DNA of 64,000 nucleotides from Mollicutes bacterium (GCA_003554025.1 PWFC01000020.1:1-64000); one strand, 5' to 3'. Counted from the first letter of the stretch, positions 16,205-25,984 are shown. Program-made: numbers and translations. The notes: a model not told the origin generated them from the letters alone.

Positions 16205-18224
16205 ATAGCGTGGAAAATTCCGGGTCGCGGTCCAAAATGTGGACGACGGCGTCGACGATTGTCGGCGAGAACTGGGTGCCCTTGTACCGTCGCAATTCTC
16301 GTTTGATTTCCTCTTTCGACCGGCGTTTTTGATACGGACGGTCCGTCGCCATGGTCGCAACGGCGTCGGCGACGCCTAAAATTTGGCCGCCGATTGAGAT
16401 GTCGTGTTCTTTGAGCCCTTGCGGATAGCCTTTTCCGTTCCACCACTCGTGATGGTGGTTGACCATGGTGGCGATGGGTTTCAACCCTTCAAAGCCGATC
16501 AGAATGTCGTAGCCGTGTTGGACATGTTTTTGGATTGTCCGGTATTCATCGTCGGTCAACTTGTCTTTTTTGTTGAGGATGTTGTAGGGAACTCCGAGTT
16601 TTCCGACATCGTGCAAAAGACCGGCCCAATAGATGTTTTTGCGGACTTCGGCGCTTAGGCCCAAATACTCGGCGACTTTTTCCGAAAGATGGGCGACATC
16701 CTCGCTATGCCCTTTGGTGTAGCGGTCGTAGAGGTCGAGCGCTCTGACGAATGTGAGAATCGTGTCGCCTTTGAGCTCCAATGCGTAGGAGGTGGCGTAG
16801 TTTTTCCGAAACAGCTTGTTCAGAATTTTGGTGAAATCGCTCATGCGTCGCATTTCGGTGTCGTCGAGATCACGGTCGGCATAATCGAGACCGACGACAT
16901 AATAAGTCTTGGGCGTGAACGTGAAAACCATATACGCTCGAGTGAACGTTTCGTAGTGCTTGAACTTGTCGCGGACGAACGCTTCGGAGTAACGGTTCCG
17001 CAAGTCTTTGCGGACATCCGAATGGAAGATTGTGTCTTCGTTGCGGATGCGTTCGGCGTCGTGCAAATCGTAAAGGAAAGGAATGCGCTTGATTGGATAA
17101 TTTTTTGCGTTGACCATCGTAAGAACGCCCTCATCGTCAAAATACGAGAAGATGTGGTCGGCGTCAAAAAGCAGCGTCGCAATCTCAAACGTTCGCCTCG
17201 CAAAAGCGTCGCGGCTTCTGCTTTGGGTCAGGATATCTTTGGAAAGAGCCAAAAACCCTCGCAAGTATTCGAGCATGTTGTCGAGAGATTCGGTCGTTTC
17301 TTTCAGTTCGAGCGTCTGCGCAAAACGGAGATCCTTGAAACGTTTCAACAAAATCGCGGTGATGGTTGATATATAGACAAAGGCAAGCAGGGTGATGGTG
17401 GTGAAGAGAAATTCTTCGACGTTTTCCAAACTGACATACTGCAATCTTAAAAGCGTCAGCGTCGCCAACACCAAAACGGCGATAAACCGATACGAAAACA
17501 AAAACGCCGCGGCCAAGAAAAACAAAATGAACAAATAAAGATTCCGTGTCAGCACAAGCGGAGCGTCAACATAGGCAATCCCCAAGACCGAAGCGGTTAA
17601 GAGCGCATAGAAAAGCGCGTATAGCGCAAGCCGAGTCTTCAGGCCGTAATCTAACGTTTTTCTTTCGGAAACAAAACAAAGCTCGACAATCGGCGCAAGA
17701 ATCGCAAGGCCGAAAAAGTCGCCAATCGAAGCGAACAAGAAAGCGTATTGTTCGGGCAGCGTTTCCGGGTGGATCCACATATATCCGCCATAGCGAATAA
17801 AGCCGCCAACAAGCGCTACTACGACCGCCAAAAAGAAGATGGACACATTCGCTCTTGAAAGTTCGGTTTTGTCAAAGGACTTCAAGCCGATTTTTTCAAG
17901 CGTGTAATCGACCACGAGAAGCTGGCCCGCAAAAATTGTCGTTGAAAGCACTACCATTGCCATCCCAAGACCGGGGGCGGCTTCGGTGAAAACGGCGTGA
18001 AGGAAAGACGACCCCAAGAAGAATCCAATCACCAAAGAAAATAGGATGCGCCTTTCATAGACGATCATCAATCCTGCGCCAATTCCGAGAGCCGGATTGA
18101 AAAGGGCAAGCGGGGAAAGCTCGTGGGCAAATAAAGAAGAGTAGATGACCGTTATGAAGATTGCGACGGCGAATAGGAACGCCCGCCACTCAAATGCTGC
18201 TAACCTTTTGTCCACTCTTGTCAC
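16203..18224 (-). CDS. Membrane-bound HD-GYP phosphodiesterase with N-terminal MASE1-like sensor
   Basis: The 673-residue protein has about eight to nine N-terminal membrane helices resembling MASE1 (about residues 10-290; FNPALGIGAGLMIVYERR, SIGDFFGLAILAPIVE), a coiled linker, a GAF-like region (about 315-480) and a C-terminal HD-GYP domain. The HD-GYP motifs are intact: HSEDVAHL, HDVGKLG, HVQHG, HHHEWWNGKGYPQGL and DAVATMATDRPY. It should degrade cyclic di-GMP or a related dinucleotide at the inner face of the membrane in response to a membrane or cytosolic signal. A paralog lies at 31141-33165. The start is GTG at 18224. TATAAT lies only about 16 bases upstream, so the mRNA leader is very short. 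Confidence 0.88.
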   Translation of the reverse strand: MTRVDKRLAAFEWRAFLFAVAIFITVIYSSLFAHELSPLALFNPALGIGAGLMIVYERRILFSLVIGFFLGSSFLHAVFTEAAPGLGMAMVVLSTTIFAGQLLVVDYTLEKIGLKSFDKTELSRANVSIFFLAVVVALVGGFIRYGGYMWIHPETLPEQYAFLFASIGDFFGLAILAPIVELCFVSERKTLDYGLKTRLALYALFYALLTASVLGIAYVDAPLVLTRNLYLFILFFLAAAFLFSYRFIAVLVLATLTLLRLQYVSLENVEEFLFTTITLLAFVYISTITAILLKRFKDLRFAQTLELKETTESLDNMLEYLRGFLALSKDILTQSRSRDAFARRTFEIATLLFDADHIFSYFDDEGVLTMVNAKNYPIKRIPFLYDLHDAERIRNEDTIFHSDVRKDLRNRYSEAFVRDKFKHYETFTRAYMVFTFTPKTYYVVGLDYADRDLDDTEMRRMSDFTKILNKLFRKNYATSYALELKGDTILTFVRALDLYDRYTKGHSEDVAHLSEKVAEYLGLSAEVRKNIYWAGLLHDVGKLGVPYNILNKKDKLTDDEYRTIQKHVQHGYDILIGFEGLKPIATMVNHHHEWWNGKGYPQGLKEHDISIGGQILGVADAVATMATDRPYQKRRSKEEIKRELRRYKGTQFSPTIVDAVVHILDRDPEFSTL

Positions 18225-18240
18225 CCCATTTCATTATACC

Positions 18241-18249
18241 ATTATAGCA
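18241..18249 (-). promoter_or_regulatory. Extended -10 promoter of the HD-GYP gene
   Basis: On the minus strand TGCTATAAT reads from 18249 to 18241. A second TATAAT (18238-18233) follows directly downstream. Transcripts would have a leader of about 10 bases or less. Confidence 0.6.
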
Positions 18250-18321
18250 CAGACCTCTTTATGTATCGAAAAAAAACGTGCGTCCACTCTCATAGTGCTT
18301 TATTTCTATGGTTTTTTGCGC

Positions 18322-18327
18322 TATACT
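18322..18327 (+). promoter_or_regulatory. Probable -10 of the PhzF-like gene
   Basis: TATACT (in CGCTATACT) lies 29 bases before the GTG start. The candidate -35 TTTATT at 18299-18304 is weak (spacing 17). Confidence 0.45.
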
Positions 18328-18356
18328 TTGAGTAAAGAGAGAAAGAGGGGATTATC

Positions 18357-19181
18357 GTGCGCATTCATCGTTTGAGCGCCTTCAGCGAAGGTACCCGCGG
18401 AGGAAATCCGGCCGGTGTCGTCTTGCCGGAAAACATTCCGGACGAATCTACAATGCAAAAAATCGCGAAAGACGTCGGCTATTCGGAGACCGCGTTCTTT
18501 CTCCCTTCGAAAAAAGCCCCTTACCGGCTGCGTTTTTTTACGCCGACCACCGAAGTTCCCTTGTGTGGGCACGCAAGCGTGGCCGCTTTCAACTTATTGC
18601 GAGATTTGGGCGACATAAAGATCTCAAAAACAACCTTTGAAACCGATGCCGGAATTCTCGAAATCCACATCGAAAAAGACAAAGTCTTTTTAGAACTCGC
18701 CCCACCCGCTTTCCACGGGAATCTATCCAAAGAGCCTCTCGCCGAAATCCTTCGCATCCCTGAAGAAAACATCACGCATACGCCCCACATCGTTTCGACC
18801 GGAATCAAGGAGGTTTTCTTAGGCGTCGATTCGCTTAAAACGCTTGCACAAGCCAAACCGGACCGCGACGCGCTGATTGACTTTAGCGCACGCTACGATG
18901 TCAAGGGCGTGTATTTGTTCACGCTCGAGACCGCTCATAATATAAGCGACGCACAAGGCCGGAATTTCCTGCCATCAATTGGCATCGACGAAGAAAGCGC
19001 AACCGGCACGGCCGCCGGCGCCCTTGCGTATTATTTTCATCGTTTCGTTGAATCAAAGACGGAATACCTTTTTGAACAAGGGCATACCATGCGCCGCCCC
19101 TCCGCCTTGCATGTGAAACTAAAAGAACAATCCGGACCATTACGCATCTTCGTCGGCGGTGAGGCAAGGGTCATTGCTTAA
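18357..19181 (+). CDS. PhzF family protein (isomerase/epimerase fold)
   Basis: The 274-residue protein has the duplicated diaminopimelate-epimerase-like fold of PhzF. The N-terminal GGNPAGVVL block is followed by the catalytic Glu44 in GYSETAFFLPS (Glu45 in PhzF), then PLCGHASVAAFNLL, and later DEESATGTAAGALAYYF with the anion-binding GTAAGAL. No phenazine genes are nearby, so it is a housekeeping PhzF-like enzyme of unknown substrate, as in most bacteria. The start is GTG at 18357 after AGAGGGG. Confidence 0.88.
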   Translation: MRIHRLSAFSEGTRGGNPAGVVLPENIPDESTMQKIAKDVGYSETAFFLPSKKAPYRLRFFTPTTEVPLCGHASVAAFNLLRDLGDIKISKTTFETDAGILEIHIEKDKVFLELAPPAFHGNLSKEPLAEILRIPEENITHTPHIVSTGIKEVFLGVDSLKTLAQAKPDRDALIDFSARYDVKGVYLFTLETAHNISDAQGRNFLPSIGIDEESATGTAAGALAYYFHRFVESKTEYLFEQGHTMRRPSALHVKLKEQSGPLRIFVGGEARVIA

Positions 19182-19241
19182 CGCAAAACCGTTAGAAGTT
19201 TACGCAAAAACAGTGAAAATATGGTTGTAGGGGATAAAAAA

Positions 19242-19250
19242 TGCTAAAAT
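19242..19250 (+). promoter_or_regulatory. Extended -10 promoter of the coiled-coil gene
   Basis: TGCTAAAAT (TAAAAT at 19245-19250) precedes AGGGGGGA and the ATG at 19271. No clear -35 is seen. Confidence 0.55.
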
Positions 19251-19270
19251 AAACAAAAGGGGGGATTTTC

Positions 19271-21979
19271 ATGGCAAAAGAAGAGGACAAGCTTCAAAAT
19301 CTTTTGCATAAGCACTATCGGCCGATTGTCGAGAAACATTTGCAAACACTTGGTATTTTGGACGAAAAATACCACCTTTTTCAAAGCAATTACCAAAAGG
19401 TTGACGCGTCGCTCAAACAAAATTTGAAAAACCACCATCAGAACCAGGAAACCTTTGACAAAGAATACGACGACGCGGTCGCAAAATTGCACGATGAATA
19501 CAAGAAAAACACCACCACTTTGGAAAAGGAAAAGCAAAAAGCCAAAGATCAACATAACAAACGCATCGAAGAAATCGAAGAATCCTTTGAAAACAAGCGC
19601 TCGCTTAACAAGCTCAAATCGCAGAAAGTGAGCGCCAACTATGACTATGCGGTCAAAGAAGCGAACAAGAACGTCTTAGAAACCGAAAAGGCCGCCGACA
19701 AAAACATAGACGATGCGACCAGCCGGCATAACGAACACATGAGCGAGCTTTTAAAAGAGACCAACATCAAACACGCCGTCAACGAAAACACCCTCGCTCA
19801 CGCCCGTGTGAAGTTTGACGTTGCCCACGATGAAATCAAAAAAGACCATGAACGCAAAAGGGAAGAGACCAAAGAAAAAAAGCAAGAGTTCGAGGCCTCT
19901 TTCCAAGAAGAACTCACCGAGTTAGAAAAAGAATATTCCGAAGCCTTGAAGCCTTTGGATAAAGCGATTGATACGCTGAAGAAAAAGCAAGACAAAGAAC
20001 GCAAAGGCCTACGGGACAAGCACCAAAAAGCCCTCAACAAGCTTGAAAACTACAAAAAGGAAGCCCAAAAGATTGGCGACAACGCCACCGTTTCCAAGCA
20101 GGACAAGAAAATCAAAGAACAAAAGAAACTGCAGAAAAACGAACTAGAGAGCTTGCAAGAACAACACCGACACGATTTAGAGGCCGAAGAAGCGGAAAAA
20201 CAAGACGTTATAGAATCCTACAAAAAACGCTTCAGCCAAGCGAAGTCCCGAGGGATTGCTTCGTTGAAGCAATTCCTTGAAACTCTAGAAGAACACCGAA
20301 TGCAAGAATTGCTGCAAATCGAAGAACAAAACAAGAACTTCAACCAAACGTTCGCCCGTTTTCAAAAAGACAAAAAGGCGATACGGCTTGACTACGATTT
20401 GCAAAACGTCAACTACAATCGGGCTTTGGATGAAGCGAAAGCAGAAAACGAACATCTAAAAGCCGTCTCAAAACCTGAAAACGACCTAAAGGAAAACGAA
20501 GCGAAATTTCACATGAACGCTGAAATGAACGAATTGAACAAGGCGCTCAACGTCGCCAAAGCCAAACACAAAAGAGACGTTGATACCGCTGAAAACGATT
20601 TGGATTTGGCCATGAAGTCTTTTGACAAAAAGGCAAAGACCTTGCAATACCACCTTGAACACGACTGCGAAAACCAACAAATCGAAAAGGCGTTGAAATA
20701 TTACCACCAAGACCATGAAACCGAATCCATGATTTTAGACCATCACATCCTTCACAGCAAAAACTATGCCGCGCTTAAAAACGACGAATTTAAAACCGTA
20801 AAACCCGATTTCATTCACGAAATCGACAAACGTACCGAACGCAAAATCACAGCGTACGAAGAGATGTTAGAAGATGCGAAACGAGACCACGACAACATCG
20901 TCGAGAAAATCTATTCGACATACGACAAAGAACGAGCTGTCTATGTCAAAAACCATCGCGAACTGCTCGATGAACACCGCAAGATTCTCTCGCAACTCAA
21001 ACGCAAACAGGACATGGAACTGAAACAGTACGAAGAAAAAATCGACAACCTCGACGAGAAAAAAGATCGAAAAACCATCGAACAGATGGATAAAGAACTC
21101 GAACAAAAGCGCACCGCCCATAGCCATGCGTATCGAGAAAAAGAAGAAGAACTCGAAAAACGCCGTTCCATCTACAAGCGCATGCTCGACACCGTCGAGA
21201 AGAAATGCAACCAATCGGTCGAAGAAGCGGAAACTCTGCTTTACCACATCACCGACCAACTAAACGGCGCCATCAAAGAAACCAAGGAACGCGGCGAAAC
21301 CGAAAAACGCATGCTCAAGGAAATGGGCAGCGAAATAGCCCTTCGCACTTCACTTTTTTGGTCTTTCCAAGAAGACCGCCAGAAAACGACCCTAGAAGAA
21401 GCCAAAAATTATTTGAACACCCGCATTCACCGCATCAAAAACCGAAAGACCAAAAACGAAAACACCCTATCCGATCGATTAGAGGCGGCCGAAAGCGAAC
21501 ATTCGGCTTTCAAGAAAAAACACGAAAACGCGCAGGAAACCATCGACCGCAATTACGACAAAGAATTGACGGCGATCGAACGCGAAAAAGAGGAAAAATA
21601 CAACGAACACCGGGAACACTATGAAGAAGAGAAACGAAACCTCGAACTCTACATCCTCAAGCTGAAAAAGCGCCACGAAGAAACGATGGAATCGTACAAA
21701 GAGAAAGCCCAAGCGAGCGAACGGCAGTATTTTTCCGAAAAAGAGAAAAACGAGGAAACCTATAAGGCGGAACTCGATCGGTTGCAAAACGAGTTTGAAG
21801 AAGAAAAAACCCGCAAAGAAAAACGGTTCAACAAACTAATAGATACATACGACGAATACGCCGGTATGCTTTCAAGCGTTATGCGGAAAGACCCGATATC
21901 GAGGTTGCGAGCGAAAGATGTCAACAAGCTTTCACGCATCGTAACCGGCGAAGACGAACCTAGCATCATCATCCCATAG
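19271..21979 (+). CDS. Giant coiled-coil protein of unknown function
   Basis: The 902-residue product is almost entirely Glu/Lys/Asn/Gln-rich alpha helix with heptad-like spacing of Leu, Ile and Tyr from about residue 60 to 870. There is no signal peptide, membrane helix, Walker A motif or recognised globular domain, so it is not an SMC or Rad50 ATPase. Short non-coil segments occur at the N-terminus (LLHKHYRPIVEKHL) and the C-terminus (ending in EDEPSIIIP), which may be docking sites. The cardiolipin synthase gene starts 24 bases downstream, so the two are probably co-expressed. A cytoskeletal or membrane-scaffold role is inference from architecture and context. I do not recognise the family. 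Confidence 0.8.
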   Translation: MAKEEDKLQNLLHKHYRPIVEKHLQTLGILDEKYHLFQSNYQKVDASLKQNLKNHHQNQETFDKEYDDAVAKLHDEYKKNTTTLEKEKQKAKDQHNKRIEEIEESFENKRSLNKLKSQKVSANYDYAVKEANKNVLETEKAADKNIDDATSRHNEHMSELLKETNIKHAVNENTLAHARVKFDVAHDEIKKDHERKREETKEKKQEFEASFQEELTELEKEYSEALKPLDKAIDTLKKKQDKERKGLRDKHQKALNKLENYKKEAQKIGDNATVSKQDKKIKEQKKLQKNELESLQEQHRHDLEAEEAEKQDVIESYKKRFSQAKSRGIASLKQFLETLEEHRMQELLQIEEQNKNFNQTFARFQKDKKAIRLDYDLQNVNYNRALDEAKAENEHLKAVSKPENDLKENEAKFHMNAEMNELNKALNVAKAKHKRDVDTAENDLDLAMKSFDKKAKTLQYHLEHDCENQQIEKALKYYHQDHETESMILDHHILHSKNYAALKNDEFKTVKPDFIHEIDKRTERKITAYEEMLEDAKRDHDNIVEKIYSTYDKERAVYVKNHRELLDEHRKILSQLKRKQDMELKQYEEKIDNLDEKKDRKTIEQMDKELEQKRTAHSHAYREKEEELEKRRSIYKRMLDTVEKKCNQSVEEAETLLYHITDQLNGAIKETKERGETEKRMLKEMGSEIALRTSLFWSFQEDRQKTTLEEAKNYLNTRIHRIKNRKTKNENTLSDRLEAAESEHSAFKKKHENAQETIDRNYDKELTAIEREKEEKYNEHREHYEEEKRNLELYILKLKKRHEETMESYKEKAQASERQYFSEKEKNEETYKAELDRLQNEFEEEKTRKEKRFNKLIDTYDEYAGMLSSVMRKDPISRLRAKDVNKLSRIVTGEDEPSIIIP

Positions 21980-22003
21980 AAAAACAACATAAAGGACGGT
22001 TGC

Positions 22004-23548
22004 ATGGAAAAGAACATCCGAAAGATTTTGATGATCCTTCTTGTCATCGCCATCGCGGTTTCTCTGCGTTTTGGCATAGAGTTCGCTTTCAATCTGATTT
22101 GGGAGTTTTTTGATTTATCCACAATTTTCGGATACATTGTCCGCACATTTTTTGTAGCCATTTTTGTGCTGATTTGGCTTTCGATTACGCTTCGGAGCGA
22201 AAACCCCCATCAAAAGCTGCCTTGGCTTTTGCTTTTAACGTTCGAGCCCGTTGTTGGCATCACACTTTTCTTGACCTTTGGGAGAAACTTCAAAAACAGT
22301 TTCCGCTACAAAAACCGCCCGCTCATGCACAAAGACGAATACATCACTCGCGAGAAGAGGCCCCACGAAGTTGAATTCAAACTTTTCGGCTACGACGACA
22401 ACACGCAAGAACTCTTTCACGTCGCCCATCACCTTTCCTATCATCAGCCCTTTTTGAACAACACAAAAATCGAAGTGTTGAAAAACGGCGAAGCGTTTTA
22501 TCCGGATTTGAAAGCCGCATTGAAAAAAGCTCAGAAGTTCATACTTTTTGAGTTTTTCATAGTCCGCGCCGACAAACGGGGCCGTGAAATCGTGAACCTC
22601 CTGATGCAAAAAGCGGAGGAGGGCGTGGATGTCAAAATGATCATCGACGGGCTCGGAAGCGCTCGCATGAGCCGATCATACTTGCGAAAAATCCGGCAGT
22701 CGAAAATAGATTTGGTGGTCAACGACAAAATCTACTTTCCGCTTTTCAACACCCGCATCAACTACCGAAACCATCGAAAAATCGTCGTTGTCGACGGGCA
22801 TACCGCTTATACCGGCGGAATGAACATCGCCAACGAATACGACAACACCGTCGACCATCCCTACTATTTCCGCGATACCCAGCTAAAACTAGAGGGCAAG
22901 GCCGTCAAATCTCTCACCTCGCTTTTTTTCAAGGATTATTATTACAACACCAACAATTTCTTCGACAACGATTTTTACTATCCGGAAACGAACGTCAAAA
23001 GCGAAAACGTCGTGCAGGTTTTGCAATCGGGCCCCGATTCGGACGCCGCAACGATTCGCAATCTCTATTTGAAGATGCTTATGATGGCCAAGAAATCCGT
23101 CAAAATCATGACGCCCTACATGGCGCTTGACCAAGAAACCTTGACGGCGCTTTCCATCGCGGCGCAATCCGGCATCGACGTCGAAATCATCATTCCCGGC
23201 GAGCCCGATAAGTATCTCGTGTACAAAGTGACCAAATCTTTTGTCGGCAATTTGCTAGGAAGCGGCGTCAACATCTACCAATACCAAAAGGGCTTTTGCC
23301 ATGCGAAAGTCTTCATCGTAGACGACAAAATCGCCTCCGTAGGCAGCTACAATCTCGACAACCGCAGCGCGGTCATCGATTTCGAGGTCACCCTGCTCAT
23401 GAGCGGCGCCCCCTTGCCGCGGCTGATCGCCGATTTTGAAGAAGACAAGAAAGACTCGACGCGCATCGACCCGAAAGAGTGGGCGAACCGTCCGCTCATC
23501 ACCCGGCTCGTCGAAGGCGTCATGAGCATATTCTCACCCATCATATAA
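22004..23548 (+). CDS. cls: Cardiolipin synthase (phospholipase D family)
   Basis: The 514-residue membrane enzyme joins two phosphatidylglycerols to form cardiolipin. Two N-terminal membrane helices (about 10-30 and 38-60) precede two PLD domains with complete HxK(x)4D motifs, NHRKIVVVDGHTAYTGG and CHAKVFIVDDKIASVGSYN. The WLLLLTFEPVVGITLFLTFG segment is the usual Cls membrane hairpin. Length agrees with Bacillus ClsA. GAAAGGACGG-like sequence before the ATG (AAAGGACGG) gives the ribosome site. It follows the coiled-coil gene by 24 bases and precedes an ABC exporter by 11 bases. Confidence 0.93.
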   Translation: MEKNIRKILMILLVIAIAVSLRFGIEFAFNLIWEFFDLSTIFGYIVRTFFVAIFVLIWLSITLRSENPHQKLPWLLLLTFEPVVGITLFLTFGRNFKNSFRYKNRPLMHKDEYITREKRPHEVEFKLFGYDDNTQELFHVAHHLSYHQPFLNNTKIEVLKNGEAFYPDLKAALKKAQKFILFEFFIVRADKRGREIVNLLMQKAEEGVDVKMIIDGLGSARMSRSYLRKIRQSKIDLVVNDKIYFPLFNTRINYRNHRKIVVVDGHTAYTGGMNIANEYDNTVDHPYYFRDTQLKLEGKAVKSLTSLFFKDYYYNTNNFFDNDFYYPETNVKSENVVQVLQSGPDSDAATIRNLYLKMLMMAKKSVKIMTPYMALDQETLTALSIAAQSGIDVEIIIPGEPDKYLVYKVTKSFVGNLLGSGVNIYQYQKGFCHAKVFIVDDKIASVGSYNLDNRSAVIDFEVTLLMSGAPLPRLIADFEEDKKDSTRIDPKEWANRPLITRLVEGVMSIFSPII

Positions 23549-23559
23549 GGAGGAAAGAC

Positions 23560-24480
23560 ATGATCAGCGTAAACCATCTGACCAAAGATTATGAAAAGAC
23601 ACGAGCGCTTGACGATGTCAGCTTTCATGTCAAAGAAGGGGCCTTTTTCGCGCTTTTAGGACCGAATGGTGCGGGAAAAAGCACCACAATCGAAATCGTT
23701 TCCACGCTCAAAGGCAAAACATCGGGCGACGTAAAGGTAAACGGCGCAACGCTTGGCAAAGACGACGACCAAATTCGCAAGGCCATCGGTGTGGTTTTTC
23801 AGTATTCAACGCTTGACGACGACTTGACGGCTTACGAAAACCTCTTTTTGCGCGGGCGTTTCTACACCGACGACAAAACGGCCATCCACAATCGCATCCA
23901 ATATCTCCAAGACTTTTTGGGGTTTAAAAGCTACGTCGGCCGCCGCGTCAAAACCCTTTCCGGCGGGCAAAGGCGAAAAATCGACATCGCTAGGGCTTTG
24001 CTGCATGAACCGAGAGTCCTTTTGCTTGACGAACCCACAACCGGACTCGACCCGCAAAGCAGGGAGAACATTTGGGAACTGGTGCTTGAGTTGAAAAAGA
24101 AAACCAACATGACCATCGTTTTGACGACCCATTATATGGAAGAAGTTGCCGATTGCGATCAAGTCATCATTCTTCATGAAGGGAAAATTCGCGCCGAAGA
24201 CTCCGCCGAAAAGCTTCGCGCCAACTACGCTACGGACAAATTGCGCGTTTTGCCGAAAGACAATGGGCTGGAAAACATATTGAAAAAGGAAAAAATAGCG
24301 TATTCCACCGTCCAAAACACACTGCACATTCCTTTGCGCGATTCTTTCGAAGGACTGGATTATGTGGAACGTTTCAAAGAATCGATTGAAACGTTTGAAA
24401 TCGTCAAGGGTACAATGGACGACGTGTTTTTAAACATCACGGGAAGAAAGTTGAGTGATTACGATGACCGCCTTAATTAA
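23560..24480 (+). CDS. ABC transporter ATP-binding protein, DrrA/CcmA-like
   Basis: The 306-residue ATPase has Walker A GPNGAGKST, Q-loop VVFQYSTLDDDL, signature LSGGQRRKIDIARAL, Walker B VLLLDEPTTGLDP and the H-loop TTHYMEE. The C-terminal extension is the kind found in DrrA-type exporters. An upstream frame extends to 23479, but AAGGAGG at 23548-23554 fixes the ATG at 23560. The gene overlaps the permease gene that follows, so the two form one ABC-2 exporter. Substrate unknown; the context with cls hints at an envelope role but does not prove it. Confidence 0.92.
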   Translation: MISVNHLTKDYEKTRALDDVSFHVKEGAFFALLGPNGAGKSTTIEIVSTLKGKTSGDVKVNGATLGKDDDQIRKAIGVVFQYSTLDDDLTAYENLFLRGRFYTDDKTAIHNRIQYLQDFLGFKSYVGRRVKTLSGGQRRKIDIARALLHEPRVLLLDEPTTGLDPQSRENIWELVLELKKKTNMTIVLTTHYMEEVADCDQVIILHEGKIRAEDSAEKLRANYATDKLRVLPKDNGLENILKKEKIAYSTVQNTLHIPLRDSFEGLDYVERFKESIETFEIVKGTMDDVFLNITGRKLSDYDDRLN

Positions 24481-25327
24481 ACGACATATCCTATGTTTTC
24501 TTCGCGATCGTTGGTCGGTCTTTTTCTCCTTTTTGAGCGTTTTGATCATTTTGATGCTGTTTGCTTTTTTCCTGGGCGCGATGCATGAGACCACCGTCCC
24601 CGAGCAGCTTCGGGGCACAAACGAAGGGAATCATCTAATCTATAGCTGGCTTTTTTCCGGCGTGCTTATGGTCGCAACGGTCACCGTACCGCTCGGTTTT
24701 CTGCATTTCATGGTTAAAGACCGCGCCACCAAAAGCATCAACGATTTCTACGTCACCCCCATGCCGCGCACAAAAATCGTCTTGAGCTACCTTGTGGCCT
24801 CGATTGTCATCTCCACCGCCTTAGGCGTGATCAATTTGCTGGTTGGACAAGGCGTTGTGTATTTGAACGCCGGGACGTTTTTGCCGCTTTTCTCTTTTGT
24901 GCAAGTTCTCGCACTCATCGTATTGTCTTCCACGCTTTTTTCCGCGCTTTTCTACTTTGTCACAAGCTACCTTAAGTCTTTGAACGCTCACGGCACGCTT
25001 TCGACGCTTGTGGGTACGTTGATCGGTTTTGTGACGGGCGTCTACGTACCCGTCAGCAATCTAGGCACCACCTTGAACAACATTCTTGCGGCCTTGCCCC
25101 CGCTTCAAATCGCCGGGCTCTTTCGCAGGATTTATATGGACAAAGCGCTCGCCGACGTTTTCGGAGACGCCACGGAACCGATGACGCGTTATATGGAAAA
25201 CATGGGCGTCGACGTCGTGGTGTTCAACCACACGTTCACCACGTTGCAACTTCTTATGCTATCCGTCTTTTGGATTGTCTTATTCATCGTGTTGTCCATC
25301 CTGCGTTTGCGCCGTTTCAAAATTTAG
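24464..25327 (+). CDS. ABC-2 type transporter permease
   Basis: The 287-residue membrane protein has six predicted helices (first around residues 25-45; the others grouped between 65 and 285), with the ABC-2 block VKDRATKSINDFYVTPMPR between helices 2 and 3. It pairs with the ATPase upstream, whose last 17 bases it overlaps in another frame. A GTG nine bases earlier (24455) is an alternative start; neither has a strong ribosome site, which suggests coupled translation. The substrate is unknown. Confidence 0.88.
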   Translation: MTALIKRHILCFLRDRWSVFFSFLSVLIILMLFAFFLGAMHETTVPEQLRGTNEGNHLIYSWLFSGVLMVATVTVPLGFLHFMVKDRATKSINDFYVTPMPRTKIVLSYLVASIVISTALGVINLLVGQGVVYLNAGTFLPLFSFVQVLALIVLSSTLFSALFYFVTSYLKSLNAHGTLSTLVGTLIGFVTGVYVPVSNLGTTLNNILAALPPLQIAGLFRRIYMDKALADVFGDATEPMTRYMENMGVDVVVFNHTFTTLQLLMLSVFWIVLFIVLSILRLRRFKI

Positions 25328-25365
25328 GCAAAGCATGGGTTTGTCTTTCTCTCCGCTTTGCGACA

Positions 25366-25374
25366 TGCTATAAT
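25366..25374 (+). promoter_or_regulatory. Extended -10 promoter of the adenosyltransferase gene
   Basis: TGCTATAAT (TATAAT at 25369-25374) precedes AAGGAGTG by 10 bases. No consensus -35 is evident. Confidence 0.6.
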
Positions 25375-25400
25375 AAAGAAAAGAAGGAGTGTGATTGATT

Positions 25401-25931
25401 GTGGCCATCAAACATCTGCGGCACATCTCGACCACCAAGGGAGATGAAGGGCTCTCCCGCAACTATTCCAACGAAGAACTGCCCAAAGACGATGTGCTTT
25501 TCGAGACGCTTGGGACCATAGACGAATTGAGTGCGTTTTTAGGGCTCACCTTTCACCACGCCAAGTACGAACACATCAAAAACATCCAAGACACCTTGCA
25601 AGCCATCAATTCGTTAATCGCCACCAATCCGCAACAAGATGCCTACAAGAAACTCCGTCAAATCAACGAACGGGACATCGAGTTCATCGAGGACCAAGAA
25701 GAAAAACTCTTGCTAAACGAGAAAATCGAGAATCGGTTTTATCTTCCCGGCAGTGAAACCACGCTTCCCAACGCATATTTCGATTACGCTAGGACCATTT
25801 GCCGTCGCGGCGAGCGCATTATGGTGCATTTCATCAACGAACGTGACCGCCAAGACCTCGCGTACGCTCGAAAATACTTGAACCGCCTAAGCGACTTGCT
25901 GTTCATTCTCGCACGGAACTACCGGCAATAA
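25401..25931 (+). CDS. PduO-type cob(I)alamin adenosyltransferase
   Basis: The 176-residue protein matches the PduO-type ATR fold, which makes adenosylcobalamin from cob(I)alamin and ATP. The N-terminal ATP loop is divergent (TTKGDEGLSRNYSNEELPKDD in place of TRTGDxGxT), followed by ETLGTIDELSAFLGL, the helix with ARTICRRGER, and the C-terminal YLNRLSDLLFILARNY, which is close to the family consensus. GTG at 25401 is well spaced from AAGGAGTG; TTG at 25395 is possible. It implies use of cobalamin; the only likely B12-linked protein in view is the QueG/RdhA-like protein at 43429-44523. Confidence 0.82.
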   Translation: MAIKHLRHISTTKGDEGLSRNYSNEELPKDDVLFETLGTIDELSAFLGLTFHHAKYEHIKNIQDTLQAINSLIATNPQQDAYKKLRQINERDIEFIEDQEEKLLLNEKIENRFYLPGSETTLPNAYFDYARTICRRGERIMVHFINERDRQDLAYARKYLNRLSDLLFILARNYRQ

Positions 25932-25984
25932 TCGGGCATCGCCCTATTTTGCATAAACCATCCAACAGAAGGGAGTCGACCAAC

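Noticed and set aside
18357-19181. Phenazine biosynthesis
   Set aside because: A PhzF-like protein alone is common in bacteria that make no phenazine, and no other phz gene is nearby.
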